A DNA stretch of 64,000 bases, taken from contig NZ_JAGXJY010000017.1 of NCBI RefSeq assembly GCF_019091085.1, forward strand, positions 1 to 64,000, written 5' to 3'. Positions 1 to 8,378 of the stretch are shown here, in pieces. Positions within the stretch are counted from its first letter, which is position 1. Each line of letters opens with the position of its first letter. Origin of the DNA: Mesorhizobium sp. GbtcB19 (GTDB lineage Bacteria; Pseudomonadota; Alphaproteobacteria; Rhizobiales; Rhizobiaceae). A program made the position numbers and the translations under genes. A model generated the notes under the pieces. It searched no databases, had not been told where the DNA came from, and was given only the letters and a program-made list of their open reading frames with translations.

Positions 1-160
1 CAGTTCGACTGCCTGCCCAAAGAATCCCTTCTCAGGCCAACTTCAAGTCCCAAAAAACCCATATGCGATTCCCCTGCACAAGGGGGGGGAGATCAGCTAT
101 TCTTCGCCGGCTATCACCCCGTTCTCGCGCAGGCGTGATGGGTAGTGCGCAGGCGTGATT

Positions 161-289
161 GTCCGCGCGGACCATTCCTCGGCTAGGGTCGCGGCCGATC
201 CAACACCCCCTGGATCGACCCGGCCGTGGGGTCCCACCTCCATGGTCCGTACGAAAGAGCCCCGACGGCCTCCACCGGCGGGGCTTTTT
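161..289 (+). ncRNA. Candidate structured small RNA ending in a terminator
   Basis: Nested complementary segments are visible: GGACCAT (169-175) pairs with ATGGTCC (242-248), GGGTC (186-190) with GACCC (217-221), and GATCC (197-201) with GGATC (212-216). A hairpin followed by a T run comes directly after (258-289). This arrangement fits a short independently transcribed RNA. No known family was recognised and no clear promoter was seen. It could also be the 3' untranslated end of a gene left of the window. Confidence 0.3.
258..289 (+). terminator. Rho-independent terminator
   Basis: An 11-base stem (AGCCCCGACGG against CCGGCGGGGCT, one mismatch) with a 6-base loop is followed by TTTTT. It would end transcription entering from the left, upstream of the PEBP gene. 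Confidence 0.7.
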
Positions 290-371
290 CGTTATCTGAG
301 CAGGCCAGCGCGTCGGCTGCCCTCTTTCGGGCCGCTTTTGCGCTACGCTGCGTTATCTCAGGGAGGATAGG

Positions 372-917
372 ATGAGTTTGCGCCTCGGCTTCACCACGCT
401 TGCCCTCGTCGCTTTCGCCGCGCAGGCGCAGGCGTTCGAGATTTCCAGCCCCTCGGTATCTGACGGCAAATGGGATGCGAAATATCTCGGCGACAAGGCC
501 GGCTGCGGCGGCAAGAGCATCTCGATCGCCCTTGCCTGGAAGGATCCGCCGGCCGGCACCAAGAGCTACGCATTGACCATGTTCGATACCGATGCCAATG
601 GCGGCAAGGGTTTCTGGCACTGGCTGGCCTGGAACATCCCGGCAAGCGCCAAGGGTCTGGGTGAGGGTGCCGGCGCGCCGGGCGGCAAGCGCATGCCCAG
701 GGGCTCGGTGCTGGGCAAGGGCGGCGTCGGCCGCGCCGGCTATTTCGGTCCATGCCCGCCGCCGGGCAGCGGCGAGCATCACTATGTCTTCACGCTCTAT
801 GCGCTTGGCGAAAAGACGCTGCGCATTCCGGAGAACCCGTTGCCGGAAATGGTGTCGGTCGCCGCCAAGAGTTCCGCGCTGGGAGAGGCGAGCGCGACGT
901 ATACTTACGGGAGGTAG
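372..917 (+). CDS. Secreted YbhB/YbcL (PEBP, Raf kinase inhibitor-like) protein
   Basis: This 181-residue protein has a signal peptide (residues 1-22, ending Ala-Gln-Ala). The mature part carries PEBP-fold landmarks: a Phe-Asp-Thr-Asp segment in place of the usual DPDAP, GFWHWLAWNIP in the middle, and HHYVFTLYAL near the end. Family members bind small anionic ligands and their bacterial role is unclear; this one should be periplasmic. The ATG is preceded by gggagga. It stands alone between a terminator and a converging glutathione transferase gene. Confidence 0.88.
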   Translation: MSLRLGFTTLALVAFAAQAQAFEISSPSVSDGKWDAKYLGDKAGCGGKSISIALAWKDPPAGTKSYALTMFDTDANGGKGFWHWLAWNIPASAKGLGEGAGAPGGKRMPRGSVLGKGGVGRAGYFGPCPPPGSGEHHYVFTLYALGEKTLRIPENPLPEMVSVAAKSSALGEASATYTYGR

Positions 918-924
918 CGGGACG

Positions 925-1022
925 CCCTACCTCCCCCCCGGGGAGGTCGGACCGAAGGTCCGGGTGGGGGGCGCCGCACCGCGCTGCTGTGCAGCGACCC
1001 TCCCCACAAGGGGAGGGTGGGA
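925..1022. repeat. GC-rich palindromic intergenic repeat
   Basis: This element between two converging genes begins with a C-run/G-run hairpin (CCTCCCCCCCGGGGAGG) and ends with CCCTCCCCACAAGGGGAGGG. Both hairpins resemble the rhizobial-style inverted repeats seen elsewhere in the window. It may act as a bidirectional terminator. Confidence 0.55.
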
Positions 1023-1025
1023 GCC

Positions 1026-1901
1026 TCACTCCGCCGCTTGCAGCTTGTCCTGTGTCTTCGTCTCGAAGTCGCTGGCGTCGTGGCGCTCGCGCAGCTGGAA
1101 GGCGGGATCGCCGGACATGCGGTTGACCATGCGGCCGCGCTTCACCGCCGGCCGCGCGTCGATCGCGTCGGCCCAGCGCTGCACGTTCTTGTACTCATGC
1201 ACCGAGAGGAACTGATGGGCGTCGTTGTAGCTGCGGCCCTTGGCGAGCCCGCCGTACCAGGGCCACACCGCCATGTCGGCGATCGTGTAGTCGGGGCCGG
1301 CGAGATATTCGCTCTCCGCCAGACGGCGGTCGAGCACGTCCATCTGCCGCTTGGTCTCCATGGCGAAGCGGTCGATGGCATATTCGATCTTTTCCGGCGC
1401 ATAGGCGTAGAAATGGCCGAAGCCGCCGCCGAGATAGGGGGCCGAACCCATCTGCCAGAACAGCCATGAGAAGGTTTCGGCACGCGCGGCGCGCTCGGTT
1501 GGGAGGAACTCGCCGAATTTCTCGGCGAGATAGGTGAGGATCGAGCCGGATTCGAACACCCGCACCGGCTTCGGCTCGCTGCGGTCCATCAGCGCCGGGA
1601 TCTTCGAGTTCGGGTTGACCCCGACGAAGCCCGAGCCGAACTGGTCGCCGTCGCCGATCTTGATCAGCCAGGCGTCGTATTCGGCGCCCTTGTGGCCGAG
1701 GGCCAGAAGTTCCTCCAGCATGATCGTCACTTTCTGGCCATTGGGGGTGGCCAGCGAATAGAGCTGCAGCGGATGCTTGCCGACCGGCAGTTCCTTCTCA
1801 TGCGTGGGGCCGGCGATCGGCCGGTTGATCGAAGCGAACTCGCCGCCATTCGGCTTGTTCCAGGTCCAGACTTTCGGCGGGATGTATTGGTTCATGGGCA
1901 A
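1026..1901 (-). CDS. yghU: Glutathione-dependent disulfide-bond oxidoreductase, YghU-type GST
   Basis: At 291 residues it matches the YghU/Nu-class glutathione transferases (about 288). The N-terminal tail is typical (NQYIPPKVWTWNKPNGG). The thioredoxin domain carries LYSLATPNGQKVTIMLEELL, a cis-proline loop VNPNSKIPALMD and the glutathione-contacting FESGSILTYLAEKFGEFLP. An all-alpha C-terminal domain follows. Family members reduce disulfides and peroxides using two glutathiones and are cytosolic. It is divergent from the HtrA-like gene with about 200 bases between. Confidence 0.92.
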   Translation of the reverse strand: MPMNQYIPPKVWTWNKPNGGEFASINRPIAGPTHEKELPVGKHPLQLYSLATPNGQKVTIMLEELLALGHKGAEYDAWLIKIGDGDQFGSGFVGVNPNSKIPALMDRSEPKPVRVFESGSILTYLAEKFGEFLPTERAARAETFSWLFWQMGSAPYLGGGFGHFYAYAPEKIEYAIDRFAMETKRQMDVLDRRLAESEYLAGPDYTIADMAVWPWYGGLAKGRSYNDAHQFLSVHEYKNVQRWADAIDARPAVKRGRMVNRMSGDPAFQLRERHDASDFETKTQDKLQAAE

Positions 1902-2098
1902 AGGCCTTGCGGGTTTGGGAAGGCAGCGACGTCTGCTGATGGCGATAGATTTAGGTGCGGGTTTGCCCGCGTCAAAGAAAAAAGTTCAATCTTCGTTGAA
2001 CTAGCGCTTGTGCCAGCCCGACAAGGAGGAAATCCACCCTTGCACCGCGCTCCTTTGGCCATACTTATAGAAAAACACATGCAATGCAGGATGGATCG

Positions 2099-3001
2099 AT
2101 GACCATCGAGAAAATTTCGCGCTCCGTCGTTGCCGTGCGCGCCACGGTTCCGGATGACGCTTTCACCGCCAATGCGCTCGGCACGCGCCGTGAAGGCAGC
2201 GGCGTGGTGATCCGCGACAACGGGCTGGTGCTCACCATCGGCTACCTTATCACCGAGGCTGAAGAAGTGTGGCTGACCGACCAGGACGGCCGCGTGGTCG
2301 CCGCGCACGCGCTGGCCTATGACCAGGAGACCGGCTTCGGCCTCGTGCAGGCGCTGTCGCCGCTCAATCTGCCGGCTGTCCAGTTCGGCAATGCCAGGAA
2401 GGCCGATATCGGCGACGCGGTGACGCTCGCCGACGGCGTCGGCCAGCAGGTCGACGCCCACATCGTCACCAAGCAGGAATTCGCCGGCTACTGGGAATAT
2501 CTGATCGACGAGGCGATCTTCATCGCGCCCGCGCATCCGTCCTGGGGCGGAGCGGCGCTGTTCGACCGCGACGGCAAGCTGCTCGGCGTCGGGTCGCTGC
2601 GCCTGCAGATGAGCCGCGCCGGCGAGGTTGCCGACATCAATATGGTCGTACCGATCGATCTTTTGACGCCGATCCTCGACGATCTCGTCAAGCGCGGCCA
2701 GGCGGCCAAGGCGCCGCGTCCCTGGCTCGGCGCCTTCTCGGCCGAGTCGAACGGCATGGTGGTGGTGATGAGCGTAGCCGAGGGCGGCCCGGCGGCAAAG
2801 GCGGGCCTGCGCCAGGGCGACATCATCTCTGATGTGCGCGACGGCGAGGTCGACGGTCTGGCCGATTTCTACAGAAAACTCTGGGAGAACCCGGCTGGTG
2901 CGGAAATTCCGCTGCGCGTCGTGCGCGACGGTCGCGAGACCTGGCTGCGCGTCAAATCCGCCGACCGCAATTCCTTCCTAAAGAAGCCGCAGCTGCAATA
3001 G
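2099..3001 (+). CDS. Degenerate HtrA/DegP-like protein with PDZ domain
   Basis: This 300-residue protein has an S1C chymotrypsin-like fold (about 1-190) and one PDZ domain (about 205-285, containing GGPAAKAGLRQGDII). The catalytic triad is lost. The usual His position in LTNxHV reads LTIGYLI (Tyr49). The Asp position after YDxET is Gly79. The usual GNSGG serine reads PSWGG (Trp149). No signal peptide is evident, so it is probably a cytosolic binding or chaperone-type protein, not a protease. ATG 2099 is preceded by aggatgg; an upstream ATG at 2084 is possible. The LysR gene follows after 7 bases. Confidence 0.82.
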   Translation: MTIEKISRSVVAVRATVPDDAFTANALGTRREGSGVVIRDNGLVLTIGYLITEAEEVWLTDQDGRVVAAHALAYDQETGFGLVQALSPLNLPAVQFGNARKADIGDAVTLADGVGQQVDAHIVTKQEFAGYWEYLIDEAIFIAPAHPSWGGAALFDRDGKLLGVGSLRLQMSRAGEVADINMVVPIDLLTPILDDLVKRGQAAKAPRPWLGAFSAESNGMVVVMSVAEGGPAAKAGLRQGDIISDVRDGEVDGLADFYRKLWENPAGAEIPLRVVRDGRETWLRVKSADRNSFLKKPQLQ

Positions 3002-3008
3002 CCTTGAG

Positions 3009-3971
3009 GTGCCGATGCATCCCAGGCTGCTGAAGACGTTTCTCGCGGTCGAGCGAACGCGCAACGTCACGCGCGCGGCGCGAGAGGTCAATCTCGCCCA
3101 GTCCAGCGTCAGCGATCAGATCCAGGCACTGGAGGCCGAGCTTGGCGCTGTGCTTTTCACCCGCTCGCGGCAGGGGCTCGACCTGACGTCGGCGGGCGAG
3201 GCGCTGAAACCCTATGCCGAAGATCTGCTGGCGCTCGCCGACGATGCGCGCGCCGCCATCGATGCCACCAAAGCCGGGACGGCCGGCAGCCTGTCTATCG
3301 GCGCGCTGGAGACGATCGCCTCGGCAAGGCTGGCTCCATGGCTCGCGGGTTTCCGCGCGGATCAGGCCAGCATCGACATCAAGCTCAGGATCGCCGGCAG
3401 CGGCGACTTGCTGCGCCGGCTGGGCGAGGGCGAGCTCGACGTCGCCTTCTGCTTCGAGCGGCCGCCTGGGCTTGATGTCGATGCCGGCGCCTCGGGCCAG
3501 CGCCTTGCCAGGCGTGTCGTGGCACACGAGCCATTGGCGCTGATCGCGCCACCCGGCGACAACCGTGCGGATGTCGATCTGGCGACGCTGGCCGAAAAGC
3601 ATTTCGTCGCCACCGAGACCGGCTGCGTCTACCGCGCCATGGTCGAAAAGGCATTCGCCGAGGCAGGGCTGGGCAAGCCCAGCCTCGCCGCCGAAGCCGG
3701 CAGCATCGACGCCATCGCCGGACTGGTGGCCGCCGGCGCCGGCTTTGGCCTGGTGCCGCGGCTCGCGGTCGCCGCCGCGATCGATCGCGCAGAGGTGGCC
3801 GAGTTTGCCTGGCCCGGCCCGGTCCGCTCGGCCGACATCGTCATGATCTGGCGCCGCCGTCGCGTTCAGCCGCCGGCGCTGAAGCAGTTTCTCGCAGCGA
3901 TGAGTGAGGGCTTTGCTCCGGTCAAACCAGCCGGTGCCCGCCCTCGACATGCAGCGTCGTCCCCGTCGTAA
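3009..3971 (+). CDS. LysR-family transcriptional regulator
   Basis: The N-terminal winged helix-turn-helix is clear (FLAVERTRNVTRAAREVNLAQSSVSDQIQALEAELG), followed by a substrate-binding-like effector domain. Total length is about 320 residues, normal for LTTRs. The start is GTG 3009 or ATG 3015. It follows the HtrA-like gene closely and is probably co-transcribed with it. Its 3' end overlaps the converging SDR gene by about 50 bases. The effector is unknown. Confidence 0.9.
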   Translation: MPMHPRLLKTFLAVERTRNVTRAAREVNLAQSSVSDQIQALEAELGAVLFTRSRQGLDLTSAGEALKPYAEDLLALADDARAAIDATKAGTAGSLSIGALETIASARLAPWLAGFRADQASIDIKLRIAGSGDLLRRLGEGELDVAFCFERPPGLDVDAGASGQRLARRVVAHEPLALIAPPGDNRADVDLATLAEKHFVATETGCVYRAMVEKAFAEAGLGKPSLAAEAGSIDAIAGLVAAGAGFGLVPRLAVAAAIDRAEVAEFAWPGPVRSADIVMIWRRRRVQPPALKQFLAAMSEGFAPVKPAGARPRHAASSPS

Positions 3972-4644
3972 AGCCGTTGCCGATCAGGAAGCTTATTGCG
4001 CCGGCAATGTCCTCAGGCCTTCCGACGCGTCCCGCCGGCAGGCGCTTCGCCATCGCGGCCAGCGTCTCGTCCTTTTTGTCCCCAGCGACGAATTCCCAGA
4101 TCGGCGTGTCGACCCAGCCGGGCGAGACGGCGTTGACGCGGATCGGCGCCAGTTCGACGGCCAAGGCCCGCACCAGCCCCTCAAGTGCTGCGTTGACGGC
4201 CGCGACCACCGAACCGCGCGCCGCCGGCCGGTAGGCGGCAATACCGGAGACGAACGTCAGCGAACCTGTCGACGGCAGCTTGGGCGCGCCATGCTTGGCA
4301 AGCAACAGCGGCCCATAGAACTTGCTCTCCACCACAAGCTGAGCAGCCGAAAGCTCGATCTCGGGCAGCAGCCGGTAGGCGCCCTCGATCGCGGCGGCGG
4401 TGCTGACGATATGGTCGAGCCGGCCGATGCGCGCGAACAGTGCCGCGACCTCGTTCTCGCGGCCGATGTCGACCACCGCCGTTTCGAGCATTCCCGGGTA
4501 CCCAAGCGCTTCCCGCGCCGCGCTCAACTTCGCTTCGCCCCGCCCGGCGATGATGACGTGCGTGCCTTCCTCGAGACAGCGCCCGGCAAGCGCCAGCCCC
4601 ATCCCCGAACTGCCGCCGACGATCAGGATCTTTTCCATGTCCAT
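3922..4644 (-). CDS. Short-chain dehydrogenase/reductase-like protein with altered active site
   Basis: The Rossmann nucleotide-binding motif GGSSGMG is at the N-terminus. The usual SDR C-terminal signature (RALAVELAPIRVNAVSPGW) and an Ala-Ile-Ser-Phe-Leu-Ile segment before a Gly-Gly terminus are also present. The catalytic YxxxK stretch reads as VAAVN, so both the active Tyr and the Lys are absent, although the preceding Ser (FVSGIAAY) remains. It may be a catalytically altered or binding-only SDR. ATG 4644 is chosen because aggaaaggc lies just upstream; ATGs at 4659 and 4638 are alternatives. Confidence 0.8.
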   Translation of the reverse strand: MDMEKILIVGGSSGMGLALAGRCLEEGTHVIIAGRGEAKLSAAREALGYPGMLETAVVDIGRENEVAALFARIGRLDHIVSTAAAIEGAYRLLPEIELSAAQLVVESKFYGPLLLAKHGAPKLPSTGSLTFVSGIAAYRPAARGSVVAAVNAALEGLVRALAVELAPIRVNAVSPGWVDTPIWEFVAGDKKDETLAAMAKRLPAGRVGRPEDIAGAISFLIGNGFTTGTTLHVEGGHRLV

Positions 4645-4761
4645 GCCTTTCCTTTGCATGGACGCTCATGTGGCAGGCCGTCGCGCGAAGCGGAAACGGA
4701 AGAAACCGATAGTGCTATCGGAGGGTCCGATGTTACCGCCGCCCAGCTTTCGCCGGGAAAG

Positions 4762-5196
4762 TCAGGCGGCCTTGTGGAACTCCATGTCAAAGCGCAGCGG
4801 ATGGCCGAGCGCCTTGAACGCCTCCTCGAGCGAGTCGAGCCGTGAATTGTGGTCGAGCCGGAACAGCCGATCGACATGCTCTCGTTGGCATTTCAGCTCG
4901 CGCATCAGATCAGCCCTACTCCAGCCCTTTTCCCTCAGAGCCATGTAGAGAGCCGATTTCAGGAAGACGAGCGCTGGGACTTCCACAAACCATCCCTTGC
5001 CCTTGGTTTCCTTGAGCGGGAAGGGGATATCATCCCCGTGCGCAATTCGGGCGGCAATGGCTTCCTCGATCGCATTTCGTCCATTGCTGCAGGCTTCGTC
5101 TTTTGTGCCGCCATATGAGACCACCTCGTCGAATTGAGGTGCCGTAACCAGCCAGGTATCGTTGTCGTCGGGCGTGAGAGCGAGTTCATACCACAT
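4762..5196 (-). CDS. hicB: HicB-family antitoxin with C-terminal DNA-binding domain
   Basis: The N-terminal half has the HicB partial RNase H fold pattern (MWYELALTPDDNDTWLV, then the early GGTKDEACSNGRNAIEEAI helix). The C-terminal half (about 85-144) looks like a helix-turn-helix (LMRELKCQREHVDRLF) that would bind the operon promoter. It neutralises the adjacent HicA. It sits 12 bases downstream of hicA with a strong site (gaggagac). The 144-residue length is typical of HicB with a DNA-binding tail. Confidence 0.88.
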   Translation of the reverse strand: MWYELALTPDDNDTWLVTAPQFDEVVSYGGTKDEACSNGRNAIEEAIAARIAHGDDIPFPLKETKGKGWFVEVPALVFLKSALYMALREKGWSRADLMRELKCQREHVDRLFRLDHNSRLDSLEEAFKALGHPLRFDMEFHKAA

Positions 5197-5208
5197 GCAT
5201 AGTCTCCT

Positions 5209-5397
5209 CTATTTCAGGCCCAGATCCTTCTTGATCTTCTCGACCAGACGCGTTCCAAGCTCTTTGCCGCCGCCATGCATCGGCAGTTGCGAGACCTTGT
5301 CTTTGAGACGGACAGTCAGGTGACCGCTCCCACCGCGGTGGGTTTCAAAGGTACATCCCTGCTTGGCGAGCCAGCGCCGGAATTCGCTTGCGTTCAT
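5209..5397 (-). CDS. hicA: HicA-family mRNA interferase toxin
   Basis: This 62-residue dsRBD-like toxin begins MNASEFRRWLAKQGC, a typical HicA opening. It has the Gly-Gly-Ser-Gly-His segment that holds the catalytic His, and ends with a Gly-Thr..Ile-Lys-Lys-Asp-Leu-Gly helix. HicA toxins cleave mRNA during stress. The frame continues upstream, but only this internal ATG gives a normal HicA length. It is the first gene of the hicAB pair. Confidence 0.87.
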   Translation of the reverse strand: MNASEFRRWLAKQGCTFETHRGGSGHLTVRLKDKVSQLPMHGGGKELGTRLVEKIKKDLGLK

Positions 5398-5579
5398 AAA
5401 GATAGCGTATCCCACACATCTGTGGAAGTCAACAGAAGTGTGGAGTTCTTTTGGACCATTGGAAAAACGAGAGAAATTTATCTTGGTTGACGCTTCAATT
5501 TGTAAACGAGGAACCCGTCGGACCAGGCTATCTAACGCTTTGCTGACACAAACTAGCACCAACCCCCGCTACAAACGCC

Positions 5580-6221
5580 GTGGAATCGTCCACACTGGTG
5601 ACGACGAAAAACGAGGTGATGATGGCCCCGATCAAGGTCGATCCCGACAAAGTCCGGGAATTCCCCGATGCCGGGAGCTTCCATGCCTGGCTGGCCGACA
5701 ACCACGCCTCTGAAAGCGAGGTCTGGATCAAGATCCACAAGGTCGGCTCGGGGCTCGCTTCGATAACGCCGAAGCAAGCCATCGACGTCGTGCTTTGCTT
5801 CGGCTGGATCGACGCGGTGCGCAAGTCGCTCGACGACACGAGTTACCTGCAGCGCTACACGCCGCGCGGCAGGAAGAGCATCTGGAGCAAGATCAACATC
5901 GACAATGTCGCGCGCCTGGTCGAGGAGGGCCGCATGACCGAGCATGGCCTGCGCGAGGTCGAGGCTGCCAAGGCCGACGGCCGCTGGGATCGCGCCTATG
6001 GCGGCTCGAAGGAGATGACCATTCCGCCAGACCTGCAGGCGGCGATCGATGCCGAACCGAAGGCGAAGAAGATGCTGGAAACGCTTTCCGCCCAGAACCG
6101 TTTCTCGCTCGCCTTCCGCACCCACAACATGAAGACAGAGGCGGGGCGCAAGAAGAAGATCGCCGATCTGGTGGCCATGCTGAAGCGCGGCGAGACGATC
6201 TACCCGCAGAAGAAAAAGTAA
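5580..6221 (+). CDS. YdeI/OmpD-associated family protein
   Basis: This 213-residue protein has the family hallmarks: FHAWLADNHASESEVWIKIHK, then QAIDVVLCFGWIDAVRKSLDD and YTPRGRKSIWSKIN in the first half, with a Lys-rich C-terminus (GRKKKIADLVAMLKRGE). Related proteins have been tied to bacteriocin or peptide resistance, but the biochemical role is not settled. The start is GTG 5580, or ATG 5619/5622, which better matches the domain start. A terminator follows. Confidence 0.87.
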   Translation: MESSTLVTTKNEVMMAPIKVDPDKVREFPDAGSFHAWLADNHASESEVWIKIHKVGSGLASITPKQAIDVVLCFGWIDAVRKSLDDTSYLQRYTPRGRKSIWSKINIDNVARLVEEGRMTEHGLREVEAAKADGRWDRAYGGSKEMTIPPDLQAAIDAEPKAKKMLETLSAQNRFSLAFRTHNMKTEAGRKKKIADLVAMLKRGETIYPQKKK

Positions 6222-6236
6222 GTCGCCATGAAACAA

Positions 6237-6263
6237 AAACGCCGTCCTTGGAGGACGGCGTTT
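6237..6263. terminator. Bidirectional rho-independent terminator
   Basis: An 11-base perfect stem (AAACGCCGTCC with GGACGGCGTTT) and 5-base loop is A-rich on the left and T-ended on the right. It lies just after the YdeI-like gene and before the end of the converging His/Lys-rich gene. Confidence 0.8.
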
Positions 6264-6362
6264 CCGGGAAGCGATGATCCCGAACCCCGTTGAAGCGGCG
6301 CGGGATCATCCGGTCATGAAGTCTTGCGCAATAGCTTAAAAAAAATCAGGCGGGAGCGAGCC

Positions 6363-6692
6363 TTATGCGGCCTGCTTCTTGGTGTGCTTCTTGTGGGCGT
6401 GCTTGTGAGCGCGCTTCACGTGATGCTTCCGCACATGATGCCTGTGGTCCTTGCGCAGGTGATGCTTGCGGGCGTGATGGCGGCGGTGATGCCTCTTGTG
6501 CTTCTTGTGATGCGCGACCTTGGCGGGCTTGGCCGTTTCGGCAGCCGCCGGAGCAGCGGTGGTCGTGGCCGGAGCAGTGGTCGTCGTCGCCGGAGCGGTC
6601 GTCGTCGTCGTGCTGGTCTGGGCATTGGCGGCCGGCACCGCGAAAGCGAGCGCGACGGCCAGGCCGAGTGCGGAAAGAATGGTCTTTTTCAT
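6363..6692 (-). CDS. Secreted Thr/Ala- then His/Lys-rich basic protein
   Basis: The 109-residue product has a signal peptide (MKKTILSALGLAVALAF, cleaved after Ala-Asn-Ala). A Thr/Ala/Pro spacer follows (about 23-50). The C-terminal half is made of His, Lys and Arg (repeated KHH, RHH, KKH). The His-rich tail suggests metal or polyanion binding in the periplasm or cell wall, but no function is established. The start is the ATG giving a proper signal peptide; the frame continues upstream without support. Confidence 0.75.
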   Translation of the reverse strand: MKKTILSALGLAVALAFAVPAANAQTSTTTTTAPATTTTAPATTTAAPAAAETAKPAKVAHHKKHKRHHRRHHARKHHLRKDHRHHVRKHHVKRAHKHAHKKHTKKQAA

Positions 6693-6987
6693 ATCGGCAT
6701 TCCTTTTCGAAGATCGATATCGGGTTGTCGCTCGCCGCATTCGTCGGCTGCTCCGGGTGCACTTATGACAGCCGGTCTTTTCGCGAGTTTTTCCAAACTG
6801 TTGAATCTGGTTTCTGGATTGTGTCTGGCGCGGAGGGCCTGGCTAGGGTTGTGTCAGCCGGCAGCTCTGCGCGAAGCTAGGTATTCATGCATTCTGTCGC
6901 ACAATGATTGCGAACTCTTCGCTCTAATAAATCGGCACGATCGATGCGATCTTGCTGTCGACACGAGGAACTGAAGGAGCAGAAGCA

Positions 6988-7695
6988 ATGGCCGCTCAGG
7001 CAAATTACTCCGGCAAGGCGGCGCTCGTCACCGGCGGCAATCGCGGCATCGGCCTGGAAACGGCAAGGCAGTTGGCCGAGCTCGGCTTCACCGTGCTGAT
7101 CGGCGTGCGCGACCTTGCCAGGGGCGAGGCGGCGGCGAGCAGGCTCGGCGGCAAGGTCGAGGCCATCGCGCTTGATGTCGCAGCACCCGATGCAGCCGCG
7201 CACGCCGCGGCCGAGGTCGAGCGCCGCTTCGGCCGGCTCGACGTTCTGGTCAACAACGCCGCGATTCACTACGACCCTTCGGCGCGGGCGCTCAAGCCCG
7301 ACTGGACGGTGATCCGCGAGGCATTCGAGACCAATGTCTTCGGCGCCTGGCGCGTCGCCGCCGCCTTTGCGCCGTTGCTCAGCGCCTCCGGCCATGGCCG
7401 GCTGGTCAATGTCTCGTCGGAAGGCGGCTCGCTCACCTCGATGGGTGCCGGCGCACCGGCCTATTCGACCAGCAAGGCGACCCTCAACGCGCTGACCCGC
7501 ATCCTTGCGGGCGAGCTGCGCGGGGCGGGCGTGCTGGTCAATTCGATCTGCCCCGGTTGGGTCGCGACCGACATGGGCGGACCGGGCGGTCGCCCGGTCG
7601 CGCAGGGTGCCGCCGGCATCGTCTGGGCCGCGACCTTGCCCGACGACGGCCCGACCGGCGGCTTTTTCCGCGATGGCAGGAAGCTGCCCTGGTGA
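6988..7695 (+). CDS. SDR-family NAD(P)-dependent oxidoreductase (carbonyl reductase-like)
   Basis: This is a 235-residue classical SDR: TGGNRGIG cofactor motif near the start, NNAAIHYD (NNAG equivalent), the catalytic Ser (VNVSSEGGS) and the YSTSK catalytic Tyr/Lys pair. The C-terminus resembles plant/animal carbonyl reductases (SICPGWVATDMGGP, then DDGPTGGFFRDGR). It likely reduces a small carbonyl with NADPH in the cytosol. ATG 6988 has gaaggagcag upstream. It is followed 32 bases later by another NADPH-type oxidoreductase, probably the same operon. Confidence 0.9.
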   Translation: MAAQANYSGKAALVTGGNRGIGLETARQLAELGFTVLIGVRDLARGEAAASRLGGKVEAIALDVAAPDAAAHAAAEVERRFGRLDVLVNNAAIHYDPSARALKPDWTVIREAFETNVFGAWRVAAAFAPLLSASGHGRLVNVSSEGGSLTSMGAGAPAYSTSKATLNALTRILAGELRGAGVLVNSICPGWVATDMGGPGGRPVAQGAAGIVWAATLPDDGPTGGFFRDGRKLPW

Positions 7696-7727
7696 GCGGC
7701 CTTTCAACGAATGCGAAGGAGGCGAAG

Positions 7728-8357
7728 ATGAAGATCGGCATCCTGGGTGCCGGCATGATCGGCGGCACGGTCGGACGCCTGTGGACCGAGGCCGGACATG
7801 ACGTGACGTTCGGCGTGCGTCATCCCGCACGGCTGTCCCAGCTGATCGCCGAGACCGGCGGCAAGGCAAGGGCCGGTTCGGCGCTGGAGGCCGTCAGCGG
7901 CGCCGATGCGGTGCTCGCCGCCATTCCCTTCCGAGCCTGGCCCGGCGTCGCCGGCGAGATCTCCGGGGCGCTCGGCGACAAGATTGTGCTCGACGCCACC
8001 GTCCCCGATCCACCGCGCGACGGCGCCTTCGGCGATGCAGCGCTCGCCCGGCCCGATGGCGTCGCCTTCGCCGTCGCGCCGCTCTTGCCGCGCGCCAAAC
8101 TGGTGCGCGCCTTCTCGACAGTGATGTGGACGACGCTGGGAGCGGAGGCGCATCGTGCAGGCGACCGCATCGGTATCCCGCTCGCCGGCGACGATACCGA
8201 AGCGCTGGCGCTCGCCGTGCGGCTGGTGACCGACGCCGGCTTCGATCCGGTCGTGGTCGGCGCCCTGTCCGAAGCGAAGCGTTTCGACCCTGGCGAAAGC
8301 GTGTTCAACAGCGACATGAGCGGCCGCGAGGTGAGGGCGGCGCTTGGACTTGGCTAG
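7728..8357 (+). CDS. NAD(P)-binding oxidoreductase, F420:NADPH oxidoreductase-like
   Basis: This 209-residue protein opens with the dinucleotide-binding motif MKIGILGAGMIGGTVGRLW, followed by a VRHP segment that often binds the NADPH phosphate. The middle (ADAVLAAIPF, LDATVPDP) is typical of the NADP-oxidoreductase coenzyme F420-dependent family. In non-F420 bacteria these act on other, mostly unknown substrates. ATG 7728 follows gaaggaggcgaag. It is the second gene of a two-gene unit with the upstream SDR. Confidence 0.83.
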   Translation: MKIGILGAGMIGGTVGRLWTEAGHDVTFGVRHPARLSQLIAETGGKARAGSALEAVSGADAVLAAIPFRAWPGVAGEISGALGDKIVLDATVPDPPRDGAFGDAALARPDGVAFAVAPLLPRAKLVRAFSTVMWTTLGAEAHRAGDRIGIPLAGDDTEALALAVRLVTDAGFDPVVVGALSEAKRFDPGESVFNSDMSGREVRAALGLG

Positions 8358-8378
8358 ACATCCGACGCATTTTGGCTT

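Larger units (their letters stand above)
1..371. other. Left-edge region without a convincing protein gene
   Basis: No supported coding region was found here. The stretch holds a 13-base direct repeat (GCGCAGGCGTGAT, around 128 and 148), a possible structured RNA (161-289) and a terminator-like hairpin. The last few bases carry the ribosome binding site (gggagga) of the following PEBP gene. Open frames in this stretch have no recognisable protein character. Confidence 0.5.

Noticed and set aside
155..370. Plus-strand 71-residue frame at the left edge
   Set aside because: Runs through the terminator hairpin and the possible RNA; no protein character.
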